Source: Granulicella sp.
Lineage (GTDB): Bacteria > Acidobacteriota > Terriglobia > Terriglobales > Acidobacteriaceae
Length of the DNA stretch: 23,442 nt
Assembly (NCBI GenBank): GCA_003133205.1
Contig: PKWK01000251.1
Coordinates: 10,235 to 33,676 of the forward strand
Direction of reading: 5' to 3'
A model generated the notes under the pieces. That model searched no databases and was not told the origin of the DNA. It worked only from the letters and a program-made list of their open reading frames with translations. Below are positions 7,994 through 17,114 of the stretch, in pieces. Made by a program: the position numbers and the translations under genes. How positions within the stretch are numbered: position 1 is the stretch's first letter; each line of letters opens with the position of its first letter.

Positions 7994-10900
7994 ATGTCAT
8001 TAAAAGCGCTCAAGGCATGGATTTTCATTTCTTTCTTGGCTCTGGCACTTCTCCCCAAACTCGCGGCCCAGACCTCCGGGGGAGTCTCTGGTCATCTGAT
8101 CGACCAGACCGGGGCGAGCCTTGCTCAGACGGATGTAAATTTGACCGAGGTCGCGACGGGTGCGGTGCGTACGACGAAGTCGACCAGCTCAGGCGACTAC
8201 ACTTTCACCGAAGTCCCGCCTGGAATGTATACCCTCCAGGTGAAGCACGCCGGGTTTAAGACTTCCCAGAGCGACACTTTCCAGGTGCAGGTGCAGCAGA
8301 GCGTGCGGCTCGACTTCACACTTGAGATCGGCGCAGTCACTGAGTCCGTCGACGTAAGCACAACGGGCACATTGCTACAAGCAGACAATCCAACGCTGGG
8401 CACGGTTGTCGAGAATGCGGAGCTTAAGGAACTGCCGCTGAATGGCAGGAACTACCTGGGCCTGGCGGCGCTCTCGTCCAACGTCAACACGCTTTCGTCG
8501 GGATCAGGCCAGGCGGGCAGCCGTCTCGGCGGAGACCGGGCAAGCCAGTCGATCGCCGTTGGCGGCCAGCGCATCATGTTTGACTATTACACACTGGACG
8601 GCGTGAACAATACCGACCCGGACTTCAATACCTATATTGCGCTTCCTTCCATTGACGGCATCCAGGAGTTCAAGGTTCAGACGGGCGTCTATTCGGCAGA
8701 GTTTGGCCACGAGGCGTCACAAATCAACGTGGTCAGCAAGAGCGGCACCAATAGCTTCCACGGCGGCGTGTACGAGTTCATCCGGAACAACTATGTAGAC
8801 GCGCAGCCTTATTGGTTCCCGACGCGCCATCCGGTGGGGACGGTACAAGTCATCAACCCTTTCAAGTACAACGATTTCGGATTTGAGGCGGATGGTCCGA
8901 TCTGGATACCCAAGATTTACAACGGCAGAAAAAAGTTCTTCTTTATGGTCGATGACGAGTGGTATCGCAGCCGTTCCAGCAATCCGAATGCCACGGCAAC
9001 CGTGCCCACAGCCGCGATGGCCGCAGGCAACTTCCAGGGATTCTCCTACCAATGGGAGGATCCTAGCGGAGTAATACATACTCAGCCGGTTACGATCTAC
9101 GATCCGACGACCCAGGCCCCCTTCGCGAACAACCTAATTCCGCCCAACAGAGTTACTTCGCAATCCACGGCGCTGCTGCAGTACCTCGGAACGGCACCGT
9201 CCGCGCCGACATACAGCTGTCCCGCCGTGGCCCCCAAAACCAACAGCAACTGCAGCGCCGTTCCGAACTACAAGTTCACCACCGTCAGCCCCACAAACCG
9301 GCAAACGCTGACAGTGCGCGGCGACTACAACCAGTCCGAGAAGTCGCAGTTTTCCTTCCGCTACAGTGCGGGGAATGAAAGTAACACGTCAACTGGGCGG
9401 CTGGGAGCGGGCAGCAAGCTCATCACCCAGTACTACCAGTACATGGGCTCCTATACCCGCACTTTCTCGCCGAGCCTGGTGAATGAAGCGCGGTTCGGGT
9501 ACAGCCACTTCTTCAACTCTCAGGGCCTGCTGGCGGCGTTTACCAACGACGTCGTGGACAAGCTCGGTATTCCGGGCCTCGCCGGCGGTGACCCATCGAC
9601 CTGGGGTATCCCAGACATGAGCTTTGGCAACGCACCGGGTACCGTGGGCGTCGGGACCGGCTCCACGCCAAGCATCTGGAGCGGAATCGGCGATGCCGGG
9701 GGCGACGGTCCCTATGTGATCACCGACCCAACGTGGCAGATCCTGGACAACGTCACCTGGGTTAAGGGTAGGCACTCCATCCGTCTTGGTTTCGAGTACA
9801 ACCGGCAGACCTTCAACCAACTCGGCAATCAGTTCTCGCGTGGGCAGTTCAGCAGTCAGCCATTGACTACGTCCCTGTATACCGGCGGCGCATTGACCGG
9901 CGGCGATTCCCTGGCCGACTTTCTGCTGGGCGATCTTCGGCAATCCACAGTTGCGGTGGCCGTAGCGAATGCCAACTATGAACGCAACGTCGAATCCGCC
10001 TACGTTGACGACACGTACAAGATCAGCCCCAAGCTCACGATCTCAGCGGGTCTCCGCTATGAGCTGACTCCTCCGTGGAACGACACGTTCGGCAATAACT
10101 TCAACACGCTTCTTCCGGTGTTCCCGAAGCTGGGCGATGTGAGCACAACCTACTCGTCAAGCCAATATCCTTACTATGCGCGCCAGGGCAGTTGCACACC
10201 TGCAAACGTCTATCAGGGGCTTGCGATCAGGTGGACAGCCAGCACGGCGGTCTGCAGTAATGGGGTGGTGCCGAATGGTCCGCTTATGAATACCCACTAC
10301 ACCGACCTTGCGCCTCGGTTCGGCGTTTCGTACTCGCCGAATGCCAAGATGGTGCTCCGCGCGGGGTACGGCATCTTCTACACGCAGGACATCGGCAATG
10401 CATACTTTGACATGGCACGTAACATTGCCGGTCGCGTAACCGTTACAAACCAGAACTCGACACAGGTTGGAAGTGCTTCCAACCTGACATGGGCGAACGC
10501 GACCCCTGGAGCCACTGGGAACAGCATCTCGAATCTGGGCGCGAGCGCGGTTGCGTTTGCGAACGCGACCACACATAAGACCAGTTACACCGAGCAGTTC
10601 TTGCTCAATGTTCAGCAGCAGATAGGCAAGAACTGGTCGTTCGAGGCTGGGTACCAGGGCGCTCTGAGCCGTCACCTCTATGGGTTCCTCAATGCAAATC
10701 AGGCAACTCCCTTCGGCTATCTGGGCAGTCCGCTCGGCTACACGGGCACCACAAAAACTTCGGTTGCCTCCCGGACTCCCTTCCAGAATATGACTGGCGG
10801 CCTCCAGTTTGTGCACGACGAGGGTACCGCAAACTATAACGCGGGGTCGATCAAGGTCAATCGCCGGTTCAGCAAGGGCATTGACTTGACTGCCTCTTAC

Positions 10901-11602
10901 ACGTACTCCAAGTCTCTTGACGATACCAGCGGAATCCGCAACCAGGGGAACGACCTGTTGTATCCGCAGAACAGCTACTGCATCCCATGCGAGTATGGTC
11001 CGTCGGCATTCGATGTGCGCAACCGCGTTGTCGTCTCTGGGCTGTATGAACTTCCGATCGGCAAAGGCAAGCTATTGGCGATCAACAACAAGGCGCTGGA
11101 TGCGGTGATCGGCGGCTGGGAGATTGGCGGAACCTTCAGTCACCAGACCGGCCAGATCGCAACTCCCCAATACGGCGGTGACAATACCAGCCTCGGCGGC
11201 CCGTTCGGCAACTTCGATCGGCCGAATCTGACCGGTATCAGTCCTTACCTGGCGTGCAATACCATGACAGTCGACCTCTGTGCGAATAAAGCAGCTTATG
11301 CGCAGCCGGGCATTATCGCGATAGGGTCAAGTGGACCGACAAATATTGGAGGCTTGTTCGGCAACGCGACCCGCGGCAGCTTCCATGGTCCAGGGTTTAC
11401 CAACATGGATGCGTCGCTGCACAAGAACTTTACGATGCCTTACAGCGAGAAGCACCAGTTGGCGATCCGCTTCGAGGCCTTCAACGCGCTCAATCATCCG
11501 AACTGGAGCACACCCAACATTACCTACACCTCCGCCAGCTTTGGCCAGGTCGGCGCGGGTGGTATGCGACAGTTGCAACTCGCCGCAAAGTACACGTTCT
11601 AA
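7994..11602 (+). CDS. Oar-type TonB-dependent outer-membrane receptor
   Basis: The 1202-aa protein has a signal peptide (residues 1-26, ending KLAAQ). A carboxypeptidase-regulatory-like beta-sandwich follows (residues about 27-115; SGGVSGHLIDQTGASL, SGDYTFTEVPPGMYTLQVKHAGF). Next is a plug domain with the acidobacterial signature ELPLNGRNYLGLAAL (about residues 145-160). A long beta-barrel rich in aromatic and Asn residues ends in KYTF, with the terminal Phe expected of outer-membrane barrels. The length is typical of acidobacterial Oar/SusC-like receptors. It probably imports oligosaccharides released by the surrounding enzymes. It is a single gene with an intrinsic terminator behind it, and no SusD partner is visible. 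The ligand is inferred only from neighbours. Confidence 0.92.
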   Translation: MSLKALKAWIFISFLALALLPKLAAQTSGGVSGHLIDQTGASLAQTDVNLTEVATGAVRTTKSTSSGDYTFTEVPPGMYTLQVKHAGFKTSQSDTFQVQVQQSVRLDFTLEIGAVTESVDVSTTGTLLQADNPTLGTVVENAELKELPLNGRNYLGLAALSSNVNTLSSGSGQAGSRLGGDRASQSIAVGGQRIMFDYYTLDGVNNTDPDFNTYIALPSIDGIQEFKVQTGVYSAEFGHEASQINVVSKSGTNSFHGGVYEFIRNNYVDAQPYWFPTRHPVGTVQVINPFKYNDFGFEADGPIWIPKIYNGRKKFFFMVDDEWYRSRSSNPNATATVPTAAMAAGNFQGFSYQWEDPSGVIHTQPVTIYDPTTQAPFANNLIPPNRVTSQSTALLQYLGTAPSAPTYSCPAVAPKTNSNCSAVPNYKFTTVSPTNRQTLTVRGDYNQSEKSQFSFRYSAGNESNTSTGRLGAGSKLITQYYQYMGSYTRTFSPSLVNEARFGYSHFFNSQGLLAAFTNDVVDKLGIPGLAGGDPSTWGIPDMSFGNAPGTVGVGTGSTPSIWSGIGDAGGDGPYVITDPTWQILDNVTWVKGRHSIRLGFEYNRQTFNQLGNQFSRGQFSSQPLTTSLYTGGALTGGDSLADFLLGDLRQSTVAVAVANANYERNVESAYVDDTYKISPKLTISAGLRYELTPPWNDTFGNNFNTLLPVFPKLGDVSTTYSSSQYPYYARQGSCTPANVYQGLAIRWTASTAVCSNGVVPNGPLMNTHYTDLAPRFGVSYSPNAKMVLRAGYGIFYTQDIGNAYFDMARNIAGRVTVTNQNSTQVGSASNLTWANATPGATGNSISNLGASAVAFANATTHKTSYTEQFLLNVQQQIGKNWSFEAGYQGALSRHLYGFLNANQATPFGYLGSPLGYTGTTKTSVASRTPFQNMTGGLQFVHDEGTANYNAGSIKVNRRFSKGIDLTASYTYSKSLDDTSGIRNQGNDLLYPQNSYCIPCEYGPSAFDVRNRVVVSGLYELPIGKGKLLAINNKALDAVIGGWEIGGTFSHQTGQIATPQYGGDNTSLGGPFGNFDRPNLTGISPYLACNTMTVDLCANKAAYAQPGIIAIGSSGPTNIGGLFGNATRGSFHGPGFTNMDASLHKNFTMPYSEKHQLAIRFEAFNALNHPNWSTPNITYTSASFGQVGAGGMRQLQLAAKYTF

Positions 11603-11670
11603 TTCGCAAACGGAGGAACGTCAGGCATAATTCGAGAGTAGTCCGAGAGGCTCGGATTGCTGTCAATCCA

Positions 11671-11704
11671 GGCGGCAGCGCTGCTTCACGCTGCCGCCCG
11701 TTTT
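11671..11704 (+). terminator. intrinsic terminator after the TonB receptor gene
   Basis: GGCGGCAGCG (11671-11680) pairs perfectly with CGCTGCCGCC (11689-11698) across an 8-nt loop, followed by CGTTTTCTCC. A smaller hairpin TCCGAG-AGG-CTCGGA precedes it at 11642-11656. Confidence 0.85.
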
Positions 11705-11837
11705 CTCCTCCGAGGCCTTGATCACTAGGTTGAGAGTATGTGTGATCTGTCCTCCAGCAGGCATCTAGCTGGCCCTGCTTGATCGTCGTCTTGCATCAAT
11801 AGCGAATCTTGGAATAGGTTAGCGAAAGTTCAGCAAC

Positions 11838-14768
11838 TTGCGAATTTCACTTCTCTCCGTTCTCCTCTTTGCAACTAGCTCTGTTTGGGCACAGTCCCTG
11901 TACACGGCGCCTCCGCCGGATCCACTCGCCGTCACAGCAGACCGCTCCTTCGGCGTGCAGGGGGACGGCGTTGCGGATGATACAGTCGGCCTCCAGGCCG
12001 CGATCGACCGAGTCGCCGAAACCGCGGATCAGGGCATTGTTCTTCTTCCCCAGGGACGTTACCGCATCAGCGCGACGCTGCATCTCTGGTCCGGTATCCG
12101 TTTGATCGGTTATGGTAGGCAGCGCCCAGTCCTTGTGCTCGCACCGCATACTCCGGGATACCAGACCGGTCATGGATTCCTTGGCACGGGGCAGTACATA
12201 CTCCAGTTTGCGTCGCGCAAGCCTGCCGCTGGTCAGGAGATTGTGGACGCCAACGAGTTTACCTTCTACAGCGGCGTCAGCAATGTCGATTTCGAGATCG
12301 GGGATGGGAATCCAGCGGCCATTTGTATTCGCTTTCATGTGGCGCAGCACTCTTTCCTTTCCCATATTCACTTTGCCGTTGGACAAGGGCGTGCGGCCTT
12401 GGAGGATGTCGGCAACCAGGCGGACATGCTTGATATAGATGGCGGCGACTTCGGCATCATCTCGGTTCGTACCTCACCCGCCTGGCAGTTCTTGCTAATG
12501 GATTCGCACCTGAGTGGCCAGCGCATCGCCGCAATTCAGACGCAAGAGGTGGGAATGACCCTCGTGCGCGATGTCATCGAGCACACACCCATCGCTGTGA
12601 AGATTCCCTCGGATATGCCCGAGCAACTTTACGGACGCGATCTCCTGTTGCGTGACATATCCCACGCCGCTGTCGTACTCGGCGATACCACAAGCCAACA
12701 TCACCAGATCACGCTGGATCATCTCCTGTGCTCACACGTCGTACGCCTCTTCCAAGCCACACATGACAATATTGTGGGTTTCTCAGCCATTCGCGTTCCA
12801 GCTCCTTACTTTGTCGAAGACCGCGCCACTTTGGGCCAGGAGATTGAACCGAGTGGCCGAGAAGGAGCTATTGCTCTGCGTCACCATGAACACATCTTGC
12901 CCAGTGAACCTCGGCCTGTCGTCGGAGATATTCCTACCCTCCCCCCGGTTTCTGAATGGGTGAGCGTACGTTCGCTCGGAGTTAGCGGGGATGGTGGCAC
13001 AGATGACACGGCGGCCCTGCAGCACGCGATCGACTTCCATCGTGTTCTCTACTTTCCTATGGGCTTCTATCGTGTGCGCGGAACACTACATCTGAAGTCC
13101 GATACTGTTCTGATCGGGCTCACACCGTCTGCCACGTTGCTTGTTCTCAATGATGGTGACCCGAACTTTGCCGCTCCGGGCGACCCGGTTCCGGTCGTAG
13201 AGTCCTCTAAAGGAGGCCACGAAATCCTTACGGGGATCGGAATCTTCACCGGGGACATGAATCCGCGGGCAGCAGGCCTGGTATGGCGCGCAGGGCAAAG
13301 CTCGTTTGTTCAAGATGTAAACTTCTCAGCCGGCTTACGTGCTTCCCTCCGACTAGCGCCGAAGTACCCGCCGCGCGATCCAAGAGCGAGACGTTCCGAC
13401 ACACGCGGATCGCAATATCCCAGCCTGTGGGTGCGGGAGGGTGGCGGCGGTGTTTTTCGGGATATCTGGACCGCTGATATGACGGCCGTTGTTGGACTTC
13501 GAGTGGAAGATACGCAAACCGCTTCGGTTGCGTATCAGATCTCCTGCGAGCACCACACGCACAACGAGGTTCAGTTCAATCACGCCTCAAACTGGAACGT
13601 CTACGCATTGCAGACTGAAGAGGAGATGCCGAATGGCGCGGAAGCTACTCCGCTCGAATTGATCGACTCGACGAATCTAACGTTCGCCAACTTGTTTGAC
13701 TATCGAGTTTCACGCAACGTAGTTCCACATCTAGCCGCAGTGGAAGCCACCAGCAGCGACAAGATCCGGTTTGCAAACATGCACACCTTCAGCATGACTC
13801 GCTTGGCCTTCGATAATAGTATTGTCGATCGCACTCGCAATGTAGCTGTACGCACACACGACTTTGCCGCGCTTCTTCTGGATGACACGGTTAAGCCAAG
13901 GCCGCCTTCTCCGATGCCAAAAGCTTTCGAGGCGCGTGCATCCCTCCAGCGGCTCGTTGGGGTGGGCAGCTTCAGCAACATTGCGGGCCTGACGGAGGAT
14001 GGGCATGGCCATCTCTTTTTCACGGACGCGGCTTCACACCGTGTGCTGCGCTGGGATGAAAACGATAAACCAGCTGCTGTTGTGACGGAGTCGGTTGATT
14101 CCCCGATGAGCCTGGCCTCGGCGGGAGATTCGACACTGCTTGCGATTGACGCCAACAAGTCTGTCTACGCGATATCTACTATAGATGGGCATACGCAGAA
14201 ACTAGCCGGCGAAATTCCCCGTTCAAATACAACGTTGTTGCTCCCGACAGGGTTTCACAATGACGTTGTAAGCTTGCAGCGTATGGTTGGCCACGAAGGC
14301 CTCGTCTACGCACCACGAAGCAATATGGCAATTACGAATATTGTTCACAACGAGCCACGCAGCTTCTTCTATGCTCCGGCCACCGGCACCGCCATCATGG
14401 CAGGAGGCAGTTGGAAAGGTTTGCTGCAGGCCGTCCAGTTGAGTCTCTTCAAAGTTGGCGACTCGCGGTACGGCGTGAGCGAAGAGGATGACAAGGTGTA
14501 TCGCCTTACGCTGGATTCGCTCGAGCACCTGAGCGCAGAGCCTTTTATCGCCCGGGGTGGAACGTCCGTGGTCACCGATACTGAGGGTAATCTTTACATT
14601 TCCGGGTCACAAATCTTCATTTACTCGTCGTCCGGAAAATTTCTGGGAACTTTGGAGATTCCGGAACGGCCCGGTTCCCTTGCGTTCGGTGGCGCCGATC
14701 GCCGCACCTTATTTATAGGCGCACGCACATCGATTTACTCGATTCGGACACGTGAGCCAGGGAACTAG
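11838..14768 (+). CDS. exported tandem beta-helix (pectate-lyase-3/GH55-like) protein with SMP-30-like propeller
   Basis: The 976-aa protein starts at TTG; no ATG is available near the signal peptide (RISLLSVLLFATSSVWAQ). Two right-handed beta-helix units each open with the pectate-lyase-superfamily signature. The first is GVQGDGVADDTVGLQAAID near residue 40, and the second GVSGDGGTDDTAALQHAID near residue 380; each is followed by a LPQGRYR/FPMGFYRV strand. Tandem helices of this sort occur in GH55 beta-1,3-glucanases and related proteins. From about residue 705 the sequence changes to a beta-propeller resembling SMP-30/gluconolactonase (IAGLTEDGHGHLFFTDAASHRVLRW, and FGGADRRTLFIGARTSIYSI at the end). 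The substrate is unknown. A LysR gene lies 270 bp downstream on the same strand. The weak GAAAG is the only ribosome-site candidate. Confidence 0.78.
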   Translation: MRISLLSVLLFATSSVWAQSLYTAPPPDPLAVTADRSFGVQGDGVADDTVGLQAAIDRVAETADQGIVLLPQGRYRISATLHLWSGIRLIGYGRQRPVLVLAPHTPGYQTGHGFLGTGQYILQFASRKPAAGQEIVDANEFTFYSGVSNVDFEIGDGNPAAICIRFHVAQHSFLSHIHFAVGQGRAALEDVGNQADMLDIDGGDFGIISVRTSPAWQFLLMDSHLSGQRIAAIQTQEVGMTLVRDVIEHTPIAVKIPSDMPEQLYGRDLLLRDISHAAVVLGDTTSQHHQITLDHLLCSHVVRLFQATHDNIVGFSAIRVPAPYFVEDRATLGQEIEPSGREGAIALRHHEHILPSEPRPVVGDIPTLPPVSEWVSVRSLGVSGDGGTDDTAALQHAIDFHRVLYFPMGFYRVRGTLHLKSDTVLIGLTPSATLLVLNDGDPNFAAPGDPVPVVESSKGGHEILTGIGIFTGDMNPRAAGLVWRAGQSSFVQDVNFSAGLRASLRLAPKYPPRDPRARRSDTRGSQYPSLWVREGGGGVFRDIWTADMTAVVGLRVEDTQTASVAYQISCEHHTHNEVQFNHASNWNVYALQTEEEMPNGAEATPLELIDSTNLTFANLFDYRVSRNVVPHLAAVEATSSDKIRFANMHTFSMTRLAFDNSIVDRTRNVAVRTHDFAALLLDDTVKPRPPSPMPKAFEARASLQRLVGVGSFSNIAGLTEDGHGHLFFTDAASHRVLRWDENDKPAAVVTESVDSPMSLASAGDSTLLAIDANKSVYAISTIDGHTQKLAGEIPRSNTTLLLPTGFHNDVVSLQRMVGHEGLVYAPRSNMAITNIVHNEPRSFFYAPATGTAIMAGGSWKGLLQAVQLSLFKVGDSRYGVSEEDDKVYRLTLDSLEHLSAEPFIARGGTSVVTDTEGNLYISGSQIFIYSSSGKFLGTLEIPERPGSLAFGGADRRTLFIGARTSIYSIRTREPGN
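14729..14743. promoter_or_regulatory. first copy of ATCGATTTAYTCGAT dyad (LysR-box type)
   Basis: ATCGA-TTTAC-TCGAT is a perfect 5+5 inverted repeat with the T-N11-A form of LysR binding sites. It lies within the last codons of the beta-helix/propeller gene, and a near-identical copy lies 281 bp downstream before lysR. Being coding sequence, it may be coincidental. Confidence 0.25.
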
Positions 14769-15009
14769 CGGCGGAAGCGAAAGGAACGCGAATCTCGCGA
14801 AGTGAGCCCAGTCTATTGCCATGTTCTTCCTCAGGGCTTGCGCTTCGGGAGGAATTGCCCGTCCCTTGTTCGCATCTCTTCGTATTGTCGAGGCAGGATG
14901 CAAGCTCGACGTACGCCACGCACTTGAGCCCTCCAGATTCACAACGAGAAAATGGTCTGGTTCATCGACCTAGATTTTCGAAGGATATTGGCATTCGTTC
15001 GCCCGGCGC

Positions 15010-15024
15010 ATCGATTTATTCGAT
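15010..15024. promoter_or_regulatory. LysR-box-like dyad immediately upstream of lysR
   Basis: ATCGA-TTTAT-TCGAT is a perfect inverted repeat in T-N11-A form, 13 bp before the chosen LysR start at 15038. LysR proteins commonly autoregulate through such sites. It overlaps an alternative ATG at 15023, which argues for the later start. Confidence 0.4.
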
Positions 15025-15037
15025 GTATTCTCAAATC

Positions 15038-15940
15038 ATGAATACGACCCTCGACGAGTGGGAAATCCTTCAGGCCGTGGTGCAGCTAGGGGGATTCGCG
15101 CCTGCCGCCAAAAGACTCAATCGGTCTCAATCGACGATAAGCTATGCCATCGGCCGTCTGCAAGAGCAGTTGGGTGTCCAACTGTTTGAGATCCAGGGAA
15201 GGAAAGCGCAGCTGACAGAGTTGGGAAGACTGTTTCTAGCCGACGCGGAACCTCATTTGGCTGGATTTCATCGACTCGAGCAGCGAGCGCGTTTAATGGC
15301 ATCAGGCGGCGCTTCGGAGCTAAAGCTCTCGGTGGACAGCATTTTCCCCACCGAGCGCCTGTTTGATGCCCTGGCGAGTTTCTCGCGCAGCTTCCCGCAT
15401 GTTAGGTTGAGGCTCCGGCAGGACACGTTTCTCTCGGCAGACTCGGAGTTCTCGATCCACAACGCGCAACTCTGCGTGACTGGTTTGGTATCGCGCGAGT
15501 TGTGCGTCAAACCGATTCTTGTGATCGAGATGATTGCAGTCGTCCGCTGCGACCATCCTCTCCTCTCGATCACGCGTAGGCTCTCGCGCTCCGACTTGAT
15601 GGAGCACATGCTGGTGACTATCGAAAGTATGGCATCTGGGAGTTTGAAGCACCAGCCGAGGCTTCCCGCACAGCGCGTGCTTCCGGTTGGCACGATCGAA
15701 TCGGCGATCGCAGCGGTTCGGAGCGGGCTATGCTTCGGCTGGCTGCCGAAGTATCGCATTCAGAGTGAACTCGAGAAGGGAGAGTTCGCGGCACTCCCTT
15801 TGTCTCCCGGTAAGACTCGCGATGTCCGGCTGAATCTTGTCTGTAGAGACCTCGGCGCCAGCAACCCAGAAGCCAATGCGCTGGCGGAGTTGTTGGGATT
15901 AAGCAGCGAACTGACCTGCCCCCAAATTCCGCACAGTTGA
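15038..15940 (+). CDS. LysR-family transcriptional regulator, C-terminus replaced by IS insertion
   Basis: I chose ATG 15038 (300 aa) because the winged-helix domain begins right after it (LDEWEILQAVVQLGGFAPAAKRLNRSQSTISYAIGRLQEQLGVQLFE); ATG 15023 is also in frame. Neither has a Shine-Dalgarno sequence. The effector-binding periplasmic-binding-protein-like domain follows from about residue 90 to the end. The last nine residues (from LTCPQ) and the stop come from the terminal repeat of the IS at 15912. Rejoining across the IS restores SSE-PEVV followed by TGA at 17191-17193, so the native protein ended five codons later in host sequence. The core is complete, so it may still work. Its targets may include the upstream beta-helix gene; that is inference. 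Confidence 0.85.
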   Translation: MNTTLDEWEILQAVVQLGGFAPAAKRLNRSQSTISYAIGRLQEQLGVQLFEIQGRKAQLTELGRLFLADAEPHLAGFHRLEQRARLMASGGASELKLSVDSIFPTERLFDALASFSRSFPHVRLRLRQDTFLSADSEFSIHNAQLCVTGLVSRELCVKPILVIEMIAVVRCDHPLLSITRRLSRSDLMEHMLVTIESMASGSLKHQPRLPAQRVLPVGTIESAIAAVRSGLCFGWLPKYRIQSELEKGEFAALPLSPGKTRDVRLNLVCRDLGASNPEANALAELLGLSSELTCPQIPHS

Positions 15941-15942
15941 TC

Positions 15943-16770
15943 TTACGAATTTGTCTCGTAGTCGGAGCTGTGGCAAAAGTGGGAAACGACGCAGGCGTTT
16001 TCCAAGTGGGCGACGCCCACGTCTTTTCCATAGCTCAGTCCTTTGCTTAGCTGTGCAAACTCGGCTGGCGTTCTGTAGTCGAGGCTGCTGTGTGGCCGTT
16101 CTTCGTTGTACTCCTTTCTCCAATCGGCGATCTTCCTGCGAGCGTCGAACAGGTTGGTAAACCAGCTCACTCGCAGGCACTCTTCGCGAAGTTTTCCGTG
16201 GAAGCTTTCCACGTATGCGTTTTGGGTAGGGTTGCCGGGTTGAATATGCCGCACTTCGATGTGCCACTCCAAGCTCCAGGCAAGGAAGTGACGGCTGGTC
16301 AGTTCCGGGCCGTTGTCGCAGCGAATCGCCTCCGGCCTTCCGCGTCGAGCGATCACCTCATCGAGCACTCGGGTCACCCGGCGGTTGGCGAAACCGGTGT
16401 CCGCCTCCAGGGCAAGGCACTCACGGGTGTAGGCGTCGACCACGCTCAGCACGCGGATCGTGCGTCCCGCAGCGATCACGTCGTGAGCAAAGTCCAGAGC
16501 CCATTCCTGGTTGGCCGCAGTAGTCTGCTTCAGCGGCTGACCGGTGCGTACGCAGTGCTTACGCTTCTTCCGCTTCAGGCAAAGCCCTGCGGCACGGTAC
16601 ACCCGGTACAGGCGCTTATGGTTCACTCGCTCTCCGTCGCGTTCCATCAACACCTGCAATCTGCGATACCCATATCGCGGCTTCTCTCTGGCCAGCGTCA
16701 CCAGTCGCTCGCGCAACCGCTCGTCGTTCCGCCTGGAGCGATAACGAAAGCTGCTTACCGCAATCGACAT
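15943..16770 (-). CDS. IS3-family transposase orfB (DDE catalytic part)
   Basis: From the ATG at 16770 this is 275 aa. The frame is open further upstream, and translation back to the slippery site gives KKRPELVDRR...YHASERRVCGL, the usual IS3 junction, so the natural product is probably the OrfAB fusion. The rve/DDE integrase core contains Asp93 (WALDF), Asp152 (RCDNGPEL) and Glu188 (NAYVESF), with the 35-residue spacing of DD(35)E transposases. An HTH_21-like segment (PRYGYRRLQVLM...HKRLYRVYRAAGL) precedes the core. It catalyses strand cutting and joining of the IS. Nothing appears broken. Confidence 0.93.
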   Translation of the reverse strand: MSIAVSSFRYRSRRNDERLRERLVTLAREKPRYGYRRLQVLMERDGERVNHKRLYRVYRAAGLCLKRKKRKHCVRTGQPLKQTTAANQEWALDFAHDVIAAGRTIRVLSVVDAYTRECLALEADTGFANRRVTRVLDEVIARRGRPEAIRCDNGPELTSRHFLAWSLEWHIEVRHIQPGNPTQNAYVESFHGKLREECLRVSWFTNLFDARRKIADWRKEYNEERPHSSLDYRTPAEFAQLSKGLSYGKDVGVAHLENACVVSHFCHSSDYETNS

Positions 16771-16838
16771 CAGCCCGCAAACCCGGCGCTCGCTGGCATG
16801 GTACTGCTCCTCCAGCCAGCAGGCATCCGTCCTTCGGT

Positions 16839-17114
16839 CTACGAGCTCAGGCCGTTTTTTGCGATCACCGCCTTCAGCATCTCGCGATCCAGGCTCAGCT
16901 CTGCGACTAGCCGCTTGAGACGGGAGTTCTCATCTTCCAGGGACCGCAGACGCTGCGCGTCGTTCACTTCCAGGCCCTCGAATCTGGCCTTCCAGGCGTA
17001 GATCGTGTGCTTGGAAACGCTGCACTCCCGTGCCACGTCTTCTGCCTTGCGGCCCGCCTCTACCTGCTTCAGCGCAGCGATGATCTGCGCCTCCGTGTGC
17101 TTACTCTTGCTCAT
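16839..17114 (-). CDS. IS3-family transposase orfA (HTH protein)
   Basis: This 91-aa protein starts at an ATG with GAGGGGAC a few bases upstream. It has an N-terminal helix-turn-helix of the HTH_Tnp_1 type (TEAQIIAALKQVEAGRKAED, CSVSKHTIYAWKARF) and a C-terminal leucine-zipper-like coiled coil (RLRSLEDENSRLKRLVAELSL) used for OrfA/OrfAB multimerisation. It binds the terminal repeats. Near its end the A-AAA-AAC run allows shifting into orfB. The protein most resembles OrfA of the IS407 group. Confidence 0.92.
   Translation of the reverse strand: MSKSKHTEAQIIAALKQVEAGRKAEDVARECSVSKHTIYAWKARFEGLEVNDAQRLRSLEDENSRLKRLVAELSLDREMLKAVIAKNGLSS
16854..16860 (-). other. programmed -1 frameshift site (A-AAA-AAC)
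   Basis: On the minus strand the codons GCA AAA AAC of orfA form a canonical slippery heptamer. OrfA and orfB frames differ by exactly -1, and orfB is open across this point. Confidence 0.8.

Noticed and set aside
11720..11747. GATCAC-N16-GTGATC dyad before the beta-helix gene as a CRP-type site
   Set aside because: The spacer is 16 bp where CRP-type sites have 6, and no promoter is recognisable beside it.
16090..17001. 303-codon plus-strand frame inside the IS
   Set aside because: It is antisense to orfA/orfB, whose DDE and HTH motifs identify the true coding strand.
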